DNA from: CAZTDU01 sp050248795
GTDB lineage: Bacteria > Pseudomonadota > Gammaproteobacteria > Burkholderiales > SG8-39
Length of the DNA: 64,000 nucleotides
Assembly (NCBI GenBank): GCA_050248795.1
Contig: JBFWRS010000010.1
Location: 1-64,000 of the forward strand
Direction of reading: 5' to 3'
The translations under genes and the position numbers were made by a program. Below are positions 7,856-17,499 of the stretch, one piece after another (the first letter of the stretch is position 1; each line of letters begins with the position of its first letter). The notes under the pieces were generated by a model. That model worked only from the letters and a program-made list of their open reading frames with translations, had not been told where the DNA came from and searched no databases.

Positions 7856-10251
7856 GCGAGGCCCATCTTTTCCAGGTGGCGGCTTACCTTCGCTTCCAGC
7901 TCGGTCACGCGGCTCGTCACTTGTGGCAGCGGCGTTTCGTAGCGCTCAGCGAGTTCTTTCACGCGCTGGGTGAGTTGCTGGCTCACGCGGTCCATTTCAC
8001 CGTGGATGGCGGCGTCGAGGGCGGCGAGCCATTTGTCGTCGACGACGAGTGACTTGATCTCGGTCTCGGTGAGCTTCGGATACTTCGCCAAGGCCCCGGC
8101 GTCGAGGGCGGCTTCGGCGTCCTTGAGGCGCTTCTTGAGTTCGGACTCCTGATCGCTGAGTTTCAGCCAGTCGCGCAGCACGGCGGCTTCGTCCTTTGCG
8201 TCCTGGTCGCCCTTGATTTCCTTCAGCCGCGCGGCGACGCTGGCTTTGTTGACCTTGTCGAGTTCGGCGAAGGCGCCCTCTTCGCCGCCGTGCTCCTCTT
8301 CCAGTTCGGCGAGGCGGGCGGCGACGCTTTCGAGGTCCGCGGCGAGCTGGTCGATGGCAGCCTGTTCCTTGGCGAAGTAGCGGGCGATGATGAGGGGCTT
8401 GGGGATGAGGTCGCAGGTCCAACCCTTGTCCCTTTCCTTGCCCCTCTTGTCCTTCTCGACGATGCGGCTGGGCTCGGCTTTCCAGCCGTCGGCGGCGATG
8501 AGGTAAACGTCGTCCTGCATGGTGCCGGCCCAGTAATCCATGAGGCGCTGGTAGATGTCGTAGGGGTCGATCAGCGGCTTTCCGGCGTAGTGGGCGAGCA
8601 GGCTCTCGGAAAGTTCGCCGATGACTTCCCTGGGATGGCAGCCGGCCTTCAGCGCCTTGAGCACGGCGGCGCTCTTTCTGCGCCAGGCGTCGAAGTGCGC
8701 GTTCATGCCGGCGATGAAGTCGGCGAACTCGGGATGCTCGTAGATCGCAGGCTTGATGACCGCCTTATCCACGGCGAGATCGAGGTAGCCTGGGCGGCGT
8801 TTCTTGAACAGGGCGTTGCGCAGCTTCGGGCAGACGGCCCAGTAGCGCTGCAGCGCGTCGATGTCGGCAACGGGGATGCCGCCCTGCAGGTGGCCGGCGA
8901 TGTCCTGCAGGTCTTCGGGTGTCTGGCTGTCGATATAGCGCGGCAGGTTGAGGTTGAACTCGTTCTTCTCGATCTCCGCGAAGGGGACCATGCGCGCGTA
9001 CTTCGGGACATCGACAGCCTTGCTGAACGTATCCACGATCCGGTGGATGTCCATCGCGCGCAGGCGGTTCTTGGGCCCATCCTTCATGAAGCCGCCGCTG
9101 GCGTCGATCATGAAGATGCCCTTGCGGGTCTGGGCGTCCGCCTTGTCGATGACCACGATGCAGGCGGGAATGCCGGTGCCGTAGAAGAGGTTGGCGGGCA
9201 GGCCGATGATCCCCTTGATGTAGCCCTTGCGCACCAGCGCCCGTCGGATGTCCGCCTCGGCGTTGCCGCGGAAGAGCACGCCGTGCGGCAGGATGCAGGC
9301 GCCTTTGCCGGTGCTCTTGAGCGAGCGAACGATGTGCAGCAGGTAGGCGTAGTCGCCTTGCTTCGCGGGCGGCGCACCGAACGGCTGGAAGCGATCGTAG
9401 GGATCGTGCAGCGGATCGATGCCGTTGCTCCAGCGCTTGTCGGAGAAAGGCGGATTGGCGACGACGTAGTCGAAGGTCTTGAGAGTGCCGTTCTCCTGGA
9501 ACTTCGGGTCGGCGAGCGTGTTGCCCTGGAAGATGAGCGCACCGGGATTGTTGTGCAGGATCATGTTCATCCGCGCCAGACCGCTGGTGGCCGCATCCTT
9601 CTCCTGACCGTATAGCGTGACGGCGGTGCCGGCCTCATCGCCAACTTTCAGGAGCAGCGAGCCGGAGCCGCAGGTCGGGTCGTACACCGTGGTGGCGGCG
9701 CTCGTCTTCGCGCTACGGATGCCGATGACTTGCGCCATGATGCGGCTCACCTCGGCAGGGGTGTAGAACTGTCCCTTGCTCTTGCCGCTCTCGGTGGCAA
9801 AGTGCCGCATCAGGTATTCGTAGGCGTCGCCGAGGATGTCGTCGCCCTCGGCGCGGTTCTTCGAGAAGTCGAGCGCCGGGTTCTCGAAGATGGCGATCAG
9901 GTTGGTGAGCCGGTCCTGCCTGTCCTTGCCGTCGCCCAGCTTGGTGGAATCGTTGAAATCCGGAAAGTCGGCCAGCGACAGTTGCTGATTTGCCTTCGCC
10001 AAGGGCGCGATGATCTTCTTGTTGATCTGATCGCCGATGTCCGGTCCGCCCTTGAGCGCAACCATGTCCTTGAAGCTCGCGCCCTTCGGAACCGTGATTT
10101 GCGCATAGGGGCCGGCGTACTTATCGCTGATGTACTTGATGAACAGGAGCACGAGGACATAGTCCTTGTACTGGCTCGCGTCCATTCCGCCGCGCAGTTC
10201 ATCGCAGCTGGACCATAGAGAGGAATAGAGCTCGGATTTCTTCAGGGCCAT
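7846..10251 (-). CDS. hsdM: Type I restriction enzyme, N6-adenine methyltransferase subunit (HsdM)
   Basis: An 801-residue protein. It has a helical HsdM N-terminal domain, then an SAM-binding motif DPTCGSGSLLLK (about 191-202) and the catalytic motif IV NPPF (266-269) in DYVVANPPFSDKRW. It is about 300 residues longer than a typical HsdM. The extension contains a strongly charged coiled coil (around 620-720, with runs such as AARLAELEEEHGGEE) and a C-terminal helix rich in TELEAKV-type heptads. It methylates adenine in the HsdS target to protect host DNA. It starts seven bases after the NYN gene. Confidence 0.94.
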   Translation of the reverse strand: MALKKSELYSSLWSSCDELRGGMDASQYKDYVLVLLFIKYISDKYAGPYAQITVPKGASFKDMVALKGGPDIGDQINKKIIAPLAKANQQLSLADFPDFNDSTKLGDGKDRQDRLTNLIAIFENPALDFSKNRAEGDDILGDAYEYLMRHFATESGKSKGQFYTPAEVSRIMAQVIGIRSAKTSAATTVYDPTCGSGSLLLKVGDEAGTAVTLYGQEKDAATSGLARMNMILHNNPGALIFQGNTLADPKFQENGTLKTFDYVVANPPFSDKRWSNGIDPLHDPYDRFQPFGAPPAKQGDYAYLLHIVRSLKSTGKGACILPHGVLFRGNAEADIRRALVRKGYIKGIIGLPANLFYGTGIPACIVVIDKADAQTRKGIFMIDASGGFMKDGPKNRLRAMDIHRIVDTFSKAVDVPKYARMVPFAEIEKNEFNLNLPRYIDSQTPEDLQDIAGHLQGGIPVADIDALQRYWAVCPKLRNALFKKRRPGYLDLAVDKAVIKPAIYEHPEFADFIAGMNAHFDAWRRKSAAVLKALKAGCHPREVIGELSESLLAHYAGKPLIDPYDIYQRLMDYWAGTMQDDVYLIAADGWKAEPSRIVEKDKRGKERDKGWTCDLIPKPLIIARYFAKEQAAIDQLAADLESVAARLAELEEEHGGEEGAFAELDKVNKASVAARLKEIKGDQDAKDEAAVLRDWLKLSDQESELKKRLKDAEAALDAGALAKYPKLTETEIKSLVVDDKWLAALDAAIHGEMDRVSQQLTQRVKELAERYETPLPQVTSRVTELEAKVSRHLEKMGLAWK

Positions 10252-10258
10252 TGTCGGT

Positions 10259-10879
10259 TCAGGTGCGGTAATCGCGCGGGTCTATGCACGCGTCGTACGC
10301 CGCGCGATCTATGCGAATCCAGTCCGTGCTGTTGACGCCGCGATGATTGCGGGCCGCCGGGCTATCGGGGAACGCCGACGCGATTTTCAACCAGCGGTTC
10401 TGCTCGCCGGAAATGACCCTCACCTCCGCGGCCACCTCCGAAAGATCCTGGTCCTGGCTGAACACCAGCGCCACGTCGTATTCCCGCCGATGTCCCATGC
10501 GGATGATGTCTAGGGCGATGCGCACGTCAACGCCCTTCTCTTCGGCAGCCAGGAACGCATGCACCGTTCCGTCAGGAAGCTTGACGGTCTGGTTCCGATA
10601 GCGCAGCGGTCGCGAGAAGGTCCACACGCCGCTGCGGCTCATGGCAAGGAGCTTCCGTGCCCAGAACCCGCTCCAGAAAGCATTGTCCCGGGCATCGGGT
10701 ACGCCGGTGTAGAAGCGAACCTGATCCAGTTGCCAGGACCGGCCGGTGCAGATTGCCCGCGCGAGCGCGCCGATGTCGTAGTTTGGATACGTGTAGCCGA
10801 ACGCGGAGCGGGCAGCGTGGAAGAGATTCTGACCGTCGACGAACGCTACGGTGCGCTTGACAGGGGGTTCAGCAGGCAT
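10259..10879 (-). CDS. NYN-domain (PIN-like) ribonuclease, first gene of the hsd operon
   Basis: A 206-residue protein. The NYN/PIN fold is marked by acidic metal ligands in VDGQNLFH (near the N-terminus), KGVDVRIALDI (about residue 114) and FSQDQDL (about residue 141), in the usual order. NYN proteins of this class act as metal-dependent RNases. It lies seven bases upstream of hsdM and behind a near-consensus promoter, so it belongs to the restriction operon. It may be a second-tier effector or a regulator of the long message. Translation starts at an ATG preceded by GGGGG rather than a classical ribosome site. Confidence 0.85.
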   Translation of the reverse strand: MPAEPPVKRTVAFVDGQNLFHAARSAFGYTYPNYDIGALARAICTGRSWQLDQVRFYTGVPDARDNAFWSGFWARKLLAMSRSGVWTFSRPLRYRNQTVKLPDGTVHAFLAAEEKGVDVRIALDIIRMGHRREYDVALVFSQDQDLSEVAAEVRVISGEQNRWLKIASAFPDSPAARNHRGVNSTDWIRIDRAAYDACIDPRDYRT

Positions 10880-10899
10880 TCGACCCCCAGAAACAATAA

Positions 10900-10932
10900 C
10901 CCCGTCCGGGCCTTTCGGCAGATCGGACGGGG
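10900..10932 (-). promoter_or_regulatory. Structured 5' leader hairpin of the NYN-hsd operon
   Basis: Read on the minus strand, nine-base arms CCCCGTCCG/CGGACGGGG close a 33-nt hairpin, with an inner GCC-GAAA-GGC stem capped by a GNRA tetraloop. It lies between the predicted transcription start (about 10941) and the NYN ATG (10879). No T-run follows, so it is not a standard terminator. It may stabilise the message, act as an attenuator, or be a substrate of the NYN RNase itself. Confidence 0.5.
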
Positions 10933-10947
10933 AGGAAGTACAAACGC

Positions 10948-10976
10948 ATTATAGGGGCAATGGGAGCGCATTCCAA
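10948..10976 (-). promoter_or_regulatory. Sigma-70 promoter of the NYN-hsdMS-nuclease-hsdR-peptidase operon
   Basis: On the minus strand TTGGAA (10971-10976), a 17-base spacer and a perfect TATAAT (10948-10953). This is the strongest sigma-70-like promoter in the window and predicts a leader of about 60 bases before the NYN start. Confidence 0.65.
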
Positions 10977-11110
10977 GCTCCCCATGGCGCGCCACTCACG
11001 CCACCTGAAACCTACCCCCTGAATCACGCGCCCTCCCCCGGCCATCCTGTAGCGGCGAGTATAGACGCGCACCGTCGCGCGAGAGCCGCACTACTTCAGT
11101 GCGACACAGA

Positions 11111-12448
<1,338 letters not shown>

Positions 12449-12455
12449 CCCGCGA

Positions 12456-13367
12456 TTATTCCAGCACTTTGCGCAGCGCGGCCGCGTCCACCCGCGGCGC
12501 CACGCCTGCGCGCTCGTCCTGCAGGAGCATCGACACGCGCGAGTCGCGCTCGCCCCAGCCGCGCGCGATCGCCTCTTCGAAGTCCTGCATCACCAGCTCG
12601 GACATGCGCATCGGCACGCCGCTGGCGCGACCCATCTCCATCGCGAGCTTCAGGTCCTTGTGCGCGAGGCGCAACGCGAAGGCGGGCGGATCGAACTTGC
12701 CGGGCAGGTACTGGTCCGCCATGCGGTCGAACGGCCGCCTGCGCCCGGTGGCGCCCTGTCGGATCGCCTTGAACAGGGCCAGCGGCTCCACCCCGCCCTT
12801 GACGCCCAGCGAGAAAGCTTCGGCCAGCGCGGTCTGGATGGCGAAGCTGGCGCAGTTGTGCGCGAGCTTGGCCACCGTGCCGGCGCCGATCGGGCCGACG
12901 TAAAGCGATTCGTCGCCGATAGCCTTCAGCACCGCTTCGCAGCGCTTGTACGTATCGGCGTCGCCGCCCACCCAGATCGCCAGCTTGCCGGTCTCTGCGC
13001 CCTTCGGGCCGCCGCTCACCGGCGCATCCAGCACCTGGATGCCGCGCCCTGCGAAGCGCGCGTGCACGCGCCGCACCACTTCGGGTGAATTCGTCGTCAG
13101 GTCGAACCAGGCGCTGCCCGGCTGCATCGCGCCGATGAGTTCGTTTGCCAGCGCTTCGACGTCCGCCGGACCGGGCACCGACGTGAACACCACCTCGACG
13201 CCGCTCGCCGCGTCGGCCGGGCTCGCGGCCAGCATCGCGCCCGCGTCCAGCAGCGGCTTCGCGGCCTCGGCGCGCAGGTCGTACACCTTCAGCGCGTGTC
13301 CTGCGCGCAGCAGGCTGGCCGCCATGTGGCGGCCCATCAGGCCGAGGCCGATGAATCCGATTTTCAT
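12456..13367 (-). CDS. 3-hydroxyisobutyrate dehydrogenase-family oxidoreductase
   Basis: A 303-residue protein. It has the N-terminal NAD(P) motif GFIGLGLMGRHMA, the substrate motif DAPVSGGPKGAETG, and the catalytic lysine in GAGTVAKLAHN, all in the family's order and spacing. It oxidises a beta-hydroxy acid to the semialdehyde or reduces tartronate semialdehyde; the exact substrate is not evident. A GTG two codons earlier is possible, but the GGAGAC ribosome site is better spaced for the ATG at 13367. It lies 36 bases after an MFS carrier and upstream of glrR. Confidence 0.85.
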   Translation of the reverse strand: MKIGFIGLGLMGRHMAASLLRAGHALKVYDLRAEAAKPLLDAGAMLAASPADAASGVEVVFTSVPGPADVEALANELIGAMQPGSAWFDLTTNSPEVVRRVHARFAGRGIQVLDAPVSGGPKGAETGKLAIWVGGDADTYKRCEAVLKAIGDESLYVGPIGAGTVAKLAHNCASFAIQTALAEAFSLGVKGGVEPLALFKAIRQGATGRRRPFDRMADQYLPGKFDPPAFALRLAHKDLKLAMEMGRASGVPMRMSELVMQDFEEAIARGWGERDSRVSMLLQDERAGVAPRVDAAALRKVLE

Positions 13368-13403
13368 GTTCACTGTCTCCTGTACGTCGATGCGGTTCGT
13401 GGA

Positions 13404-14630
13404 CTATGCGGGCTGCTGCGCCATGATGCGCGCCGAGGGCCTGACGTTCATCGTCATCTGGAAAAGCCCGGCGAGGATGCCGATCACCACCGCGCCCTGC
13501 CAGGCACGATCATAGGATCCCAGCGCGCCGTAGATCAGGCCGCCGCCCCAGGCGCCGAAGAACGAGCCCACCTGGTGGCTGAAGAATGCCACGCCGGCGA
13601 GCGTGGCCATGTAGCGCAGCCCAAAGAGGTGCACCACCAGCCCGCTCACCAGCGGCACCACGCCCAGCCACAGCGTGCCCATCGCGGCAGCGAACACCAG
13701 CGTCGTGGTCGGCGTTGCCGGCACGAGGAAGTACGCGGTGATGCACAGCGAGCGCAGCACGTAGATGCCGCCGAGCAGCGCGCGCTTGGAATGGCGCCCG
13801 CCGAGCCAGCCGAAGAGGAAGGAACCGAAGACGTTGAACACGCCGATCAGCGCCAGCGCGCCGACGCTGACCGAAGGATCCATGCCGCAGAGTTCCACGT
13901 AGGTCGGCAGGTGCGTGGTGAGGAACACCAGCTGCAGGCCGCAGACGAAGTACGCGAGCGCCATCACCACGTAGCCGGGGTGGCGCAGCGCTTCCAGCAC
14001 CGCCTCGGTGGCCGACTGCGCCGGGCCCGACGGCTGCGCGGCGACGGTCCTGTCGGCGCCTCCTGCCATGTACGCCGCAGGCAGCATCACCGCGGCGAGG
14101 CCAATGAAGCCGACCAGCGCGAGCTTCCAGCCGCCGCTGGCGATCAGCGCCTGCGCCAGCGGCGAAGCGAGCGCGATGCCGACCGACCCGGCCGCCGACA
14201 CCGCGCCCATGGCGAAGCTGCGCCGCGCCGGCGACGCCGCGCGCGCGGTGACGTTCATGGCGATGTTCGACGCGGTGCAGGACAGCGCGACGCCGATGCA
14301 CACGCCGGCGCCGAGCGTGAATACCAGCGCGGAGCCGGCGTAGATGCTCAGCAGCAGGCCGGCGGCGTACACCAGCACGCCGCCCAGCGCGACCTTGCGC
14401 ACGCCGTGCCGGTCGGCGAGCGCGCCGACGAACGGCTGCGTGATACCCCAGACGATGTTCTGGATCGCGATTGCCAGCGAGAAATCGGCCGTGGTGATGC
14501 CGATGTCGCGGATCATGTGCGGCTGGAACAGCCCCCAGCTCTGGCGCATGCCCATGGCGAGGCTCAACATCACCGCCGCGCCGCCGAGGATCGCCAGCGT
14601 CTGCGCCTGGCCGGCGCCCTCGCGTGTCAC
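13404..14630 (-). CDS. MFS transporter (small-molecule or carboxylate carrier)
   Basis: A 408-residue protein with about twelve membrane segments, starting VTREGAGQAQTLAIL and showing the MFS loop motif GALADRHGVRKVAL between helices 2 and 3. A much longer frame is open upstream, but that part is antisense or alternate-frame to the hydrolase gene. The GTG at 14630 overlaps the hydrolase stop (GTGA), a coupled arrangement, so I chose it. It probably imports the substrate degraded by the adjacent hydrolase and dehydrogenase. The substrate is not identifiable. Confidence 0.85.
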   Translation of the reverse strand: MTREGAGQAQTLAILGGAAVMLSLAMGMRQSWGLFQPHMIRDIGITTADFSLAIAIQNIVWGITQPFVGALADRHGVRKVALGGVLVYAAGLLLSIYAGSALVFTLGAGVCIGVALSCTASNIAMNVTARAASPARRSFAMGAVSAAGSVGIALASPLAQALIASGGWKLALVGFIGLAAVMLPAAYMAGGADRTVAAQPSGPAQSATEAVLEALRHPGYVVMALAYFVCGLQLVFLTTHLPTYVELCGMDPSVSVGALALIGVFNVFGSFLFGWLGGRHSKRALLGGIYVLRSLCITAYFLVPATPTTTLVFAAAMGTLWLGVVPLVSGLVVHLFGLRYMATLAGVAFFSHQVGSFFGAWGGGLIYGALGSYDRAWQGAVVIGILAGLFQMTMNVRPSARIMAQQPA

Positions 14631-15505
14631 GCCAGCGCGCCGGCAAGGAACCGCGCCATCGCTCCTTCGACCGTGGTCTGCGTGCCGTCCGCCTCCTTGA
14701 TCGGCGACTCGGCGGGATAGAAATGGTTCGCCCCCGTCACCTGGTACGCCGCATGCAACAGGCCCGCGCGGCGAAAGTGCTCGGCCATCGCGAGCGAGTG
14801 CGGCACGATGTAGTCGAGGTCGCGCTCGCCCCACACCAGCATCGCCCGCGGCCCGCCCGGCACCACGTGGCGCGCAAGGTCGTCGGCGGCCATGAAGCCG
14901 GAGATCGACACCACCGCCTTCACCGGCAGCTTCTCCGCGTAGGCCGCGTTCAGCGCGGTGCGCGCGCCGGCCGAGAAGCCGGCAAGCGCGATGCGGCGCG
15001 GGTCCACCTCGTAGGCGGCGGCCTGCGCGATGACGTGGCGCACCGCGTTCACCATGTCGTCGCAGGCCGCCTCGATGCCCCGCCGCATCATCGCCACCGT
15101 GGCCGGCGGCAGGCCGAGCATCCTGCGCACCACGTCGACGCGCGACAGCGGCGCGCCGGCATCGCTCGTGATCACCGGCGTGTCGCCCGGATCGGGGTCC
15201 TCCGGCACCATGCGATAGTCGATGGAAAAGCAGACGTAGCCGCACGCGGCGAAGCGCCGGCAGTATTCCGCGATCGCGGTGTTGCGGTTGCCTTCGGCCG
15301 GAAAGGCGTCGTTCTCCTTCGAGCCGCGGTGAAAGGCGCCGCCGAAGGCCATGACGATGGCGGGCTTCGCGCCCGCAGGCCCGACCGGCGCGTAGCGGTC
15401 GAGCTTCAGCTCGCGCTCGACCAGCACGCCGTCGCGCGTGACTTTCCCGGTGCCGTAAACGATGTCGCGCTCGACACGGACTTCGAAGCGCTGGGCTTGA
15501 TCCAT
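14627..15505 (-). CDS. Alpha/beta hydrolase (dienelactone hydrolase/esterase-like)
   Basis: A 292-residue protein with the nucleophile elbow GFSAG (in IALAGFSAGARTA), an oxyanion strand VMAFGGAFHRGS with the GG pair typical of hormone-sensitive-lipase-like folds, an acid in VWGERDLDYIV, and a late histidine in GANHFYPAE. No signal peptide, so it is cytoplasmic. The ATG follows a good GGAGGA site. It is coupled to the downstream MFS carrier and probably belongs to one catabolic operon running from 17463 to 11111. The ester or lactone substrate is unknown. Confidence 0.8.
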   Translation of the reverse strand: MDQAQRFEVRVERDIVYGTGKVTRDGVLVERELKLDRYAPVGPAGAKPAIVMAFGGAFHRGSKENDAFPAEGNRNTAIAEYCRRFAACGYVCFSIDYRMVPEDPDPGDTPVITSDAGAPLSRVDVVRRMLGLPPATVAMMRRGIEAACDDMVNAVRHVIAQAAAYEVDPRRIALAGFSAGARTALNAAYAEKLPVKAVVSISGFMAADDLARHVVPGGPRAMLVWGERDLDYIVPHSLAMAEHFRRAGLLHAAYQVTGANHFYPAESPIKEADGTQTTVEGAMARFLAGALA

Positions 15506-15530
15506 GACGTTCCTCCAGTCAGCGGGCGAT

Positions 15531-16382
15531 TCAGCCCCGACGCAGATTCAACCACACCCCGCAGAAAATCAGCGCGCCGCCTGCGAACACGGCCACGCCG
15601 ACCGCTTCGCCGTACATCAGCCAGGCCACGCCGGCGGCCAGCGGCAGGCGCAGGAAGTCGATCGGCACGACCACGGTCATGTCGCCGTAGGTCAGTGCGC
15701 GGGCCAGGCTGTAGTGGGACACCAGCCCGGTCACCGCGATCGCGACCACCCAGCCCCAGAGCTCGAACGGCACCTCTCCCCAGACCGGCGCGGCGACCGC
15801 CAGCGACAGCGGGAACTGCGCCAGGTTCATCCACAGCAGGATCGTCAACGCCGAATCGGTCGCCACCAGGTTCTTCGTGAACGCATACGTCATCGCATAG
15901 CCGACCGCCGACAGCAGCGCCGCGATTGCCGCGGCGTCTATCACCGCCGCGCCCGGCTGCAGCACGACCAGCACGCCGACGAAGCCGAGCAGGATCGCCG
16001 CGATGCGCACCGCGTCCAGCCGCTCGCGGAAGAACAGCGCCGCGATCAGCGCCGCCCAGATCGGCGTGGTGAATTCCAGCGCGAACACCGCAGCGAGCGG
16101 AATGCGCGCGATGGCATAGAACCACGCGTACTGCGCCGCGAAGTGGATCGCGCCGCGCAGCACGTGCCGCCCGGGCAGCTTCGTGCGCGCGTGCCGCCAG
16201 CCGAGCACCGGCAAGAGCACCAACAGCACGAGCAGGCCGCCGAGGCTGCGGTAGACGACGAGCTGCGCCGGCCCGGCGATGCCGGACAGCTCGCGACCGG
16301 CGATCGCCATCAGCAGGAACGCCGCCAGCGCGGCGCACATCCACGCCACCGCGCGCGGCAGCGACTTCTGCTGCGGCGTCAA
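15531..16382 (-). CDS. EamA-family (DMT) transporter
   Basis: A 283-residue membrane protein with ten predicted helices in two repeated EamA halves (the ALEFTTPIWAALIAALFF stretch in the first half, VVVPIDFLRLPLAAG in the second). The frame is open far upstream, but that part overlaps the previous gene out of frame. A TTG at 16382, ten bases after the upstream stop, gives the normal family length and puts the first helix 10-15 residues from the start. The ribosome site is weak. Members export metabolites or take up nucleotide-sugar-like solutes; the substrate is unknown. Confidence 0.75.
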   Translation of the reverse strand: MTPQQKSLPRAVAWMCAALAAFLLMAIAGRELSGIAGPAQLVVYRSLGGLLVLLVLLPVLGWRHARTKLPGRHVLRGAIHFAAQYAWFYAIARIPLAAVFALEFTTPIWAALIAALFFRERLDAVRIAAILLGFVGVLVVLQPGAAVIDAAAIAALLSAVGYAMTYAFTKNLVATDSALTILLWMNLAQFPLSLAVAAPVWGEVPFELWGWVVAIAVTGLVSHYSLARALTYGDMTVVVPIDFLRLPLAAGVAWLMYGEAVGVAVFAGGALIFCGVWLNLRRG

Positions 16383-16392
16383 ATTGCCGCGC

Positions 16393-17463
16393 TCAAGCCG
16401 CGGCCTTGCGGTTCCTGGCGAGCCAGCCCTCCACCTTGGCGACCGTCTGGTCGATGGCGTCCAGGCGCTTGCCGCGCTGCGCCGCGATGGTCTGCACCAG
16501 CAGGTCGACGCGCTCGATGTTCTGCGCGCCGGCCGCCAGCGCGCGCGCCGCCGACGAGGGCTTGGCCAGCCCTTGCGCCGCGGCGGCGTACTTCTCGAAC
16601 GGCACCAGGTCGGACTCCGCCGCGCCCAGCGACACGCACAGCGCGCGCACCCAGTCGTACACCGCGCGCGAGGCGGCAAGGTCGGTGTGCACCGCCTCGC
16701 GGATCGAGCGCACGCTGTCGGCCTCGACGCAGCGGTAGTTGCCGGTCAGCAGCATCGCCCACTTGGCAAGCGGCACGAACACCGAGTCGTGCACCTTCAG
16801 CTTCACCGGCAGCTCGAGCTTCGCGCCGCCGTCGTCGAACCTCACCGCTTCGATGTCGGCCTGCATGCGGCGCAGGATCGCGGTGTGGGCGTCGGATGCG
16901 AAGCGCGCGGCCTTGAAGTTGGTCGGCAGGCTGACCTGCAGCACGTTGGTGGGTTCCTCGGGCGGCCGGAACGCCTGCGGGTCCGGGCTGCACAGCGTCA
17001 TGCAGGCCGGATCGAAGCTCTGCCACACGGAAGCGTCGGCGTAGCACGCCTTCAGCGTGTCGGCGGCGATGCCCGGGATGCGCGCCATGTAGGGCAGCGG
17101 CGGCATGTTCATGATCGACATGCACGGCTTCTTCGCGCGCGCCACCGCATCCAGCAGTTCGCGCACGCCGGGCGAGCGGTACTGCGGCTCCTGCATCGCC
17201 AGCGCCACCAGGTCGTAGCCGGCAGGGTCGACCTTGCCGGGCACGTCGGCAGACACCTTGCCGGGCGCCTTGCGCGAATCCAGCTCGACCAGGCCGTCGC
17301 GGCCCTTGATCGGCATGCGCACCCGGATGCCCTCCTTGTTGACCAGCTCGGCCTCGGCGGGCAGGCAGACCATCTTCACATCGTGCCCGGCGAGTGAGAG
17401 CTTCATCGCCAGCAGCGAGCCGTACGAAGCACCCATGACGAGCGTGTTGGTTTTATCCGGCAT
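16393..17463 (-). CDS. Ketopantoate reductase-like NAD(P)-binding protein
   Basis: A 356-residue protein. Residues 7-30 (TLVMGASYGSLLAMKLSLAG) form a Rossmann nucleotide-binding motif, with GASYGS in place of the commoner GxGxxG, and the middle resembles ApbA/PanE-type reductases. The helical C-terminal half contains LKVHDSVFVPLAKWAML. It is longer and more divergent than true PanE, so pantothenate synthesis is unlikely and a role with a keto acid in the downstream catabolic operon fits better. An AAGGAGG site precedes the ATG. It is the first gene of the run ending with glrR. Confidence 0.6.
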   Translation of the reverse strand: MPDKTNTLVMGASYGSLLAMKLSLAGHDVKMVCLPAEAELVNKEGIRVRMPIKGRDGLVELDSRKAPGKVSADVPGKVDPAGYDLVALAMQEPQYRSPGVRELLDAVARAKKPCMSIMNMPPLPYMARIPGIAADTLKACYADASVWQSFDPACMTLCSPDPQAFRPPEEPTNVLQVSLPTNFKAARFASDAHTAILRRMQADIEAVRFDDGGAKLELPVKLKVHDSVFVPLAKWAMLLTGNYRCVEADSVRSIREAVHTDLAASRAVYDWVRALCVSLGAAESDLVPFEKYAAAAQGLAKPSSAARALAAGAQNIERVDLLVQTIAAQRGKRLDAIDQTVAKVEGWLARNRKAAA

Positions 17464-17499
17464 ATCGGGCCTCCTTCATTCGAGGCGCGATGCTAGGCG

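Noticed and set aside
10900..10932. Hairpin read as a rho-independent terminator
   Set aside because: No T-run follows on either strand, and it lies between a promoter and the first gene; treated as leader structure instead.
13404..15245. MFS protein with a 205-residue N-terminal extension
   Set aside because: The extension is out-of-frame reading of the hydrolase gene. The GTGA overlap at 14627-14630 gives a normal MFS length.
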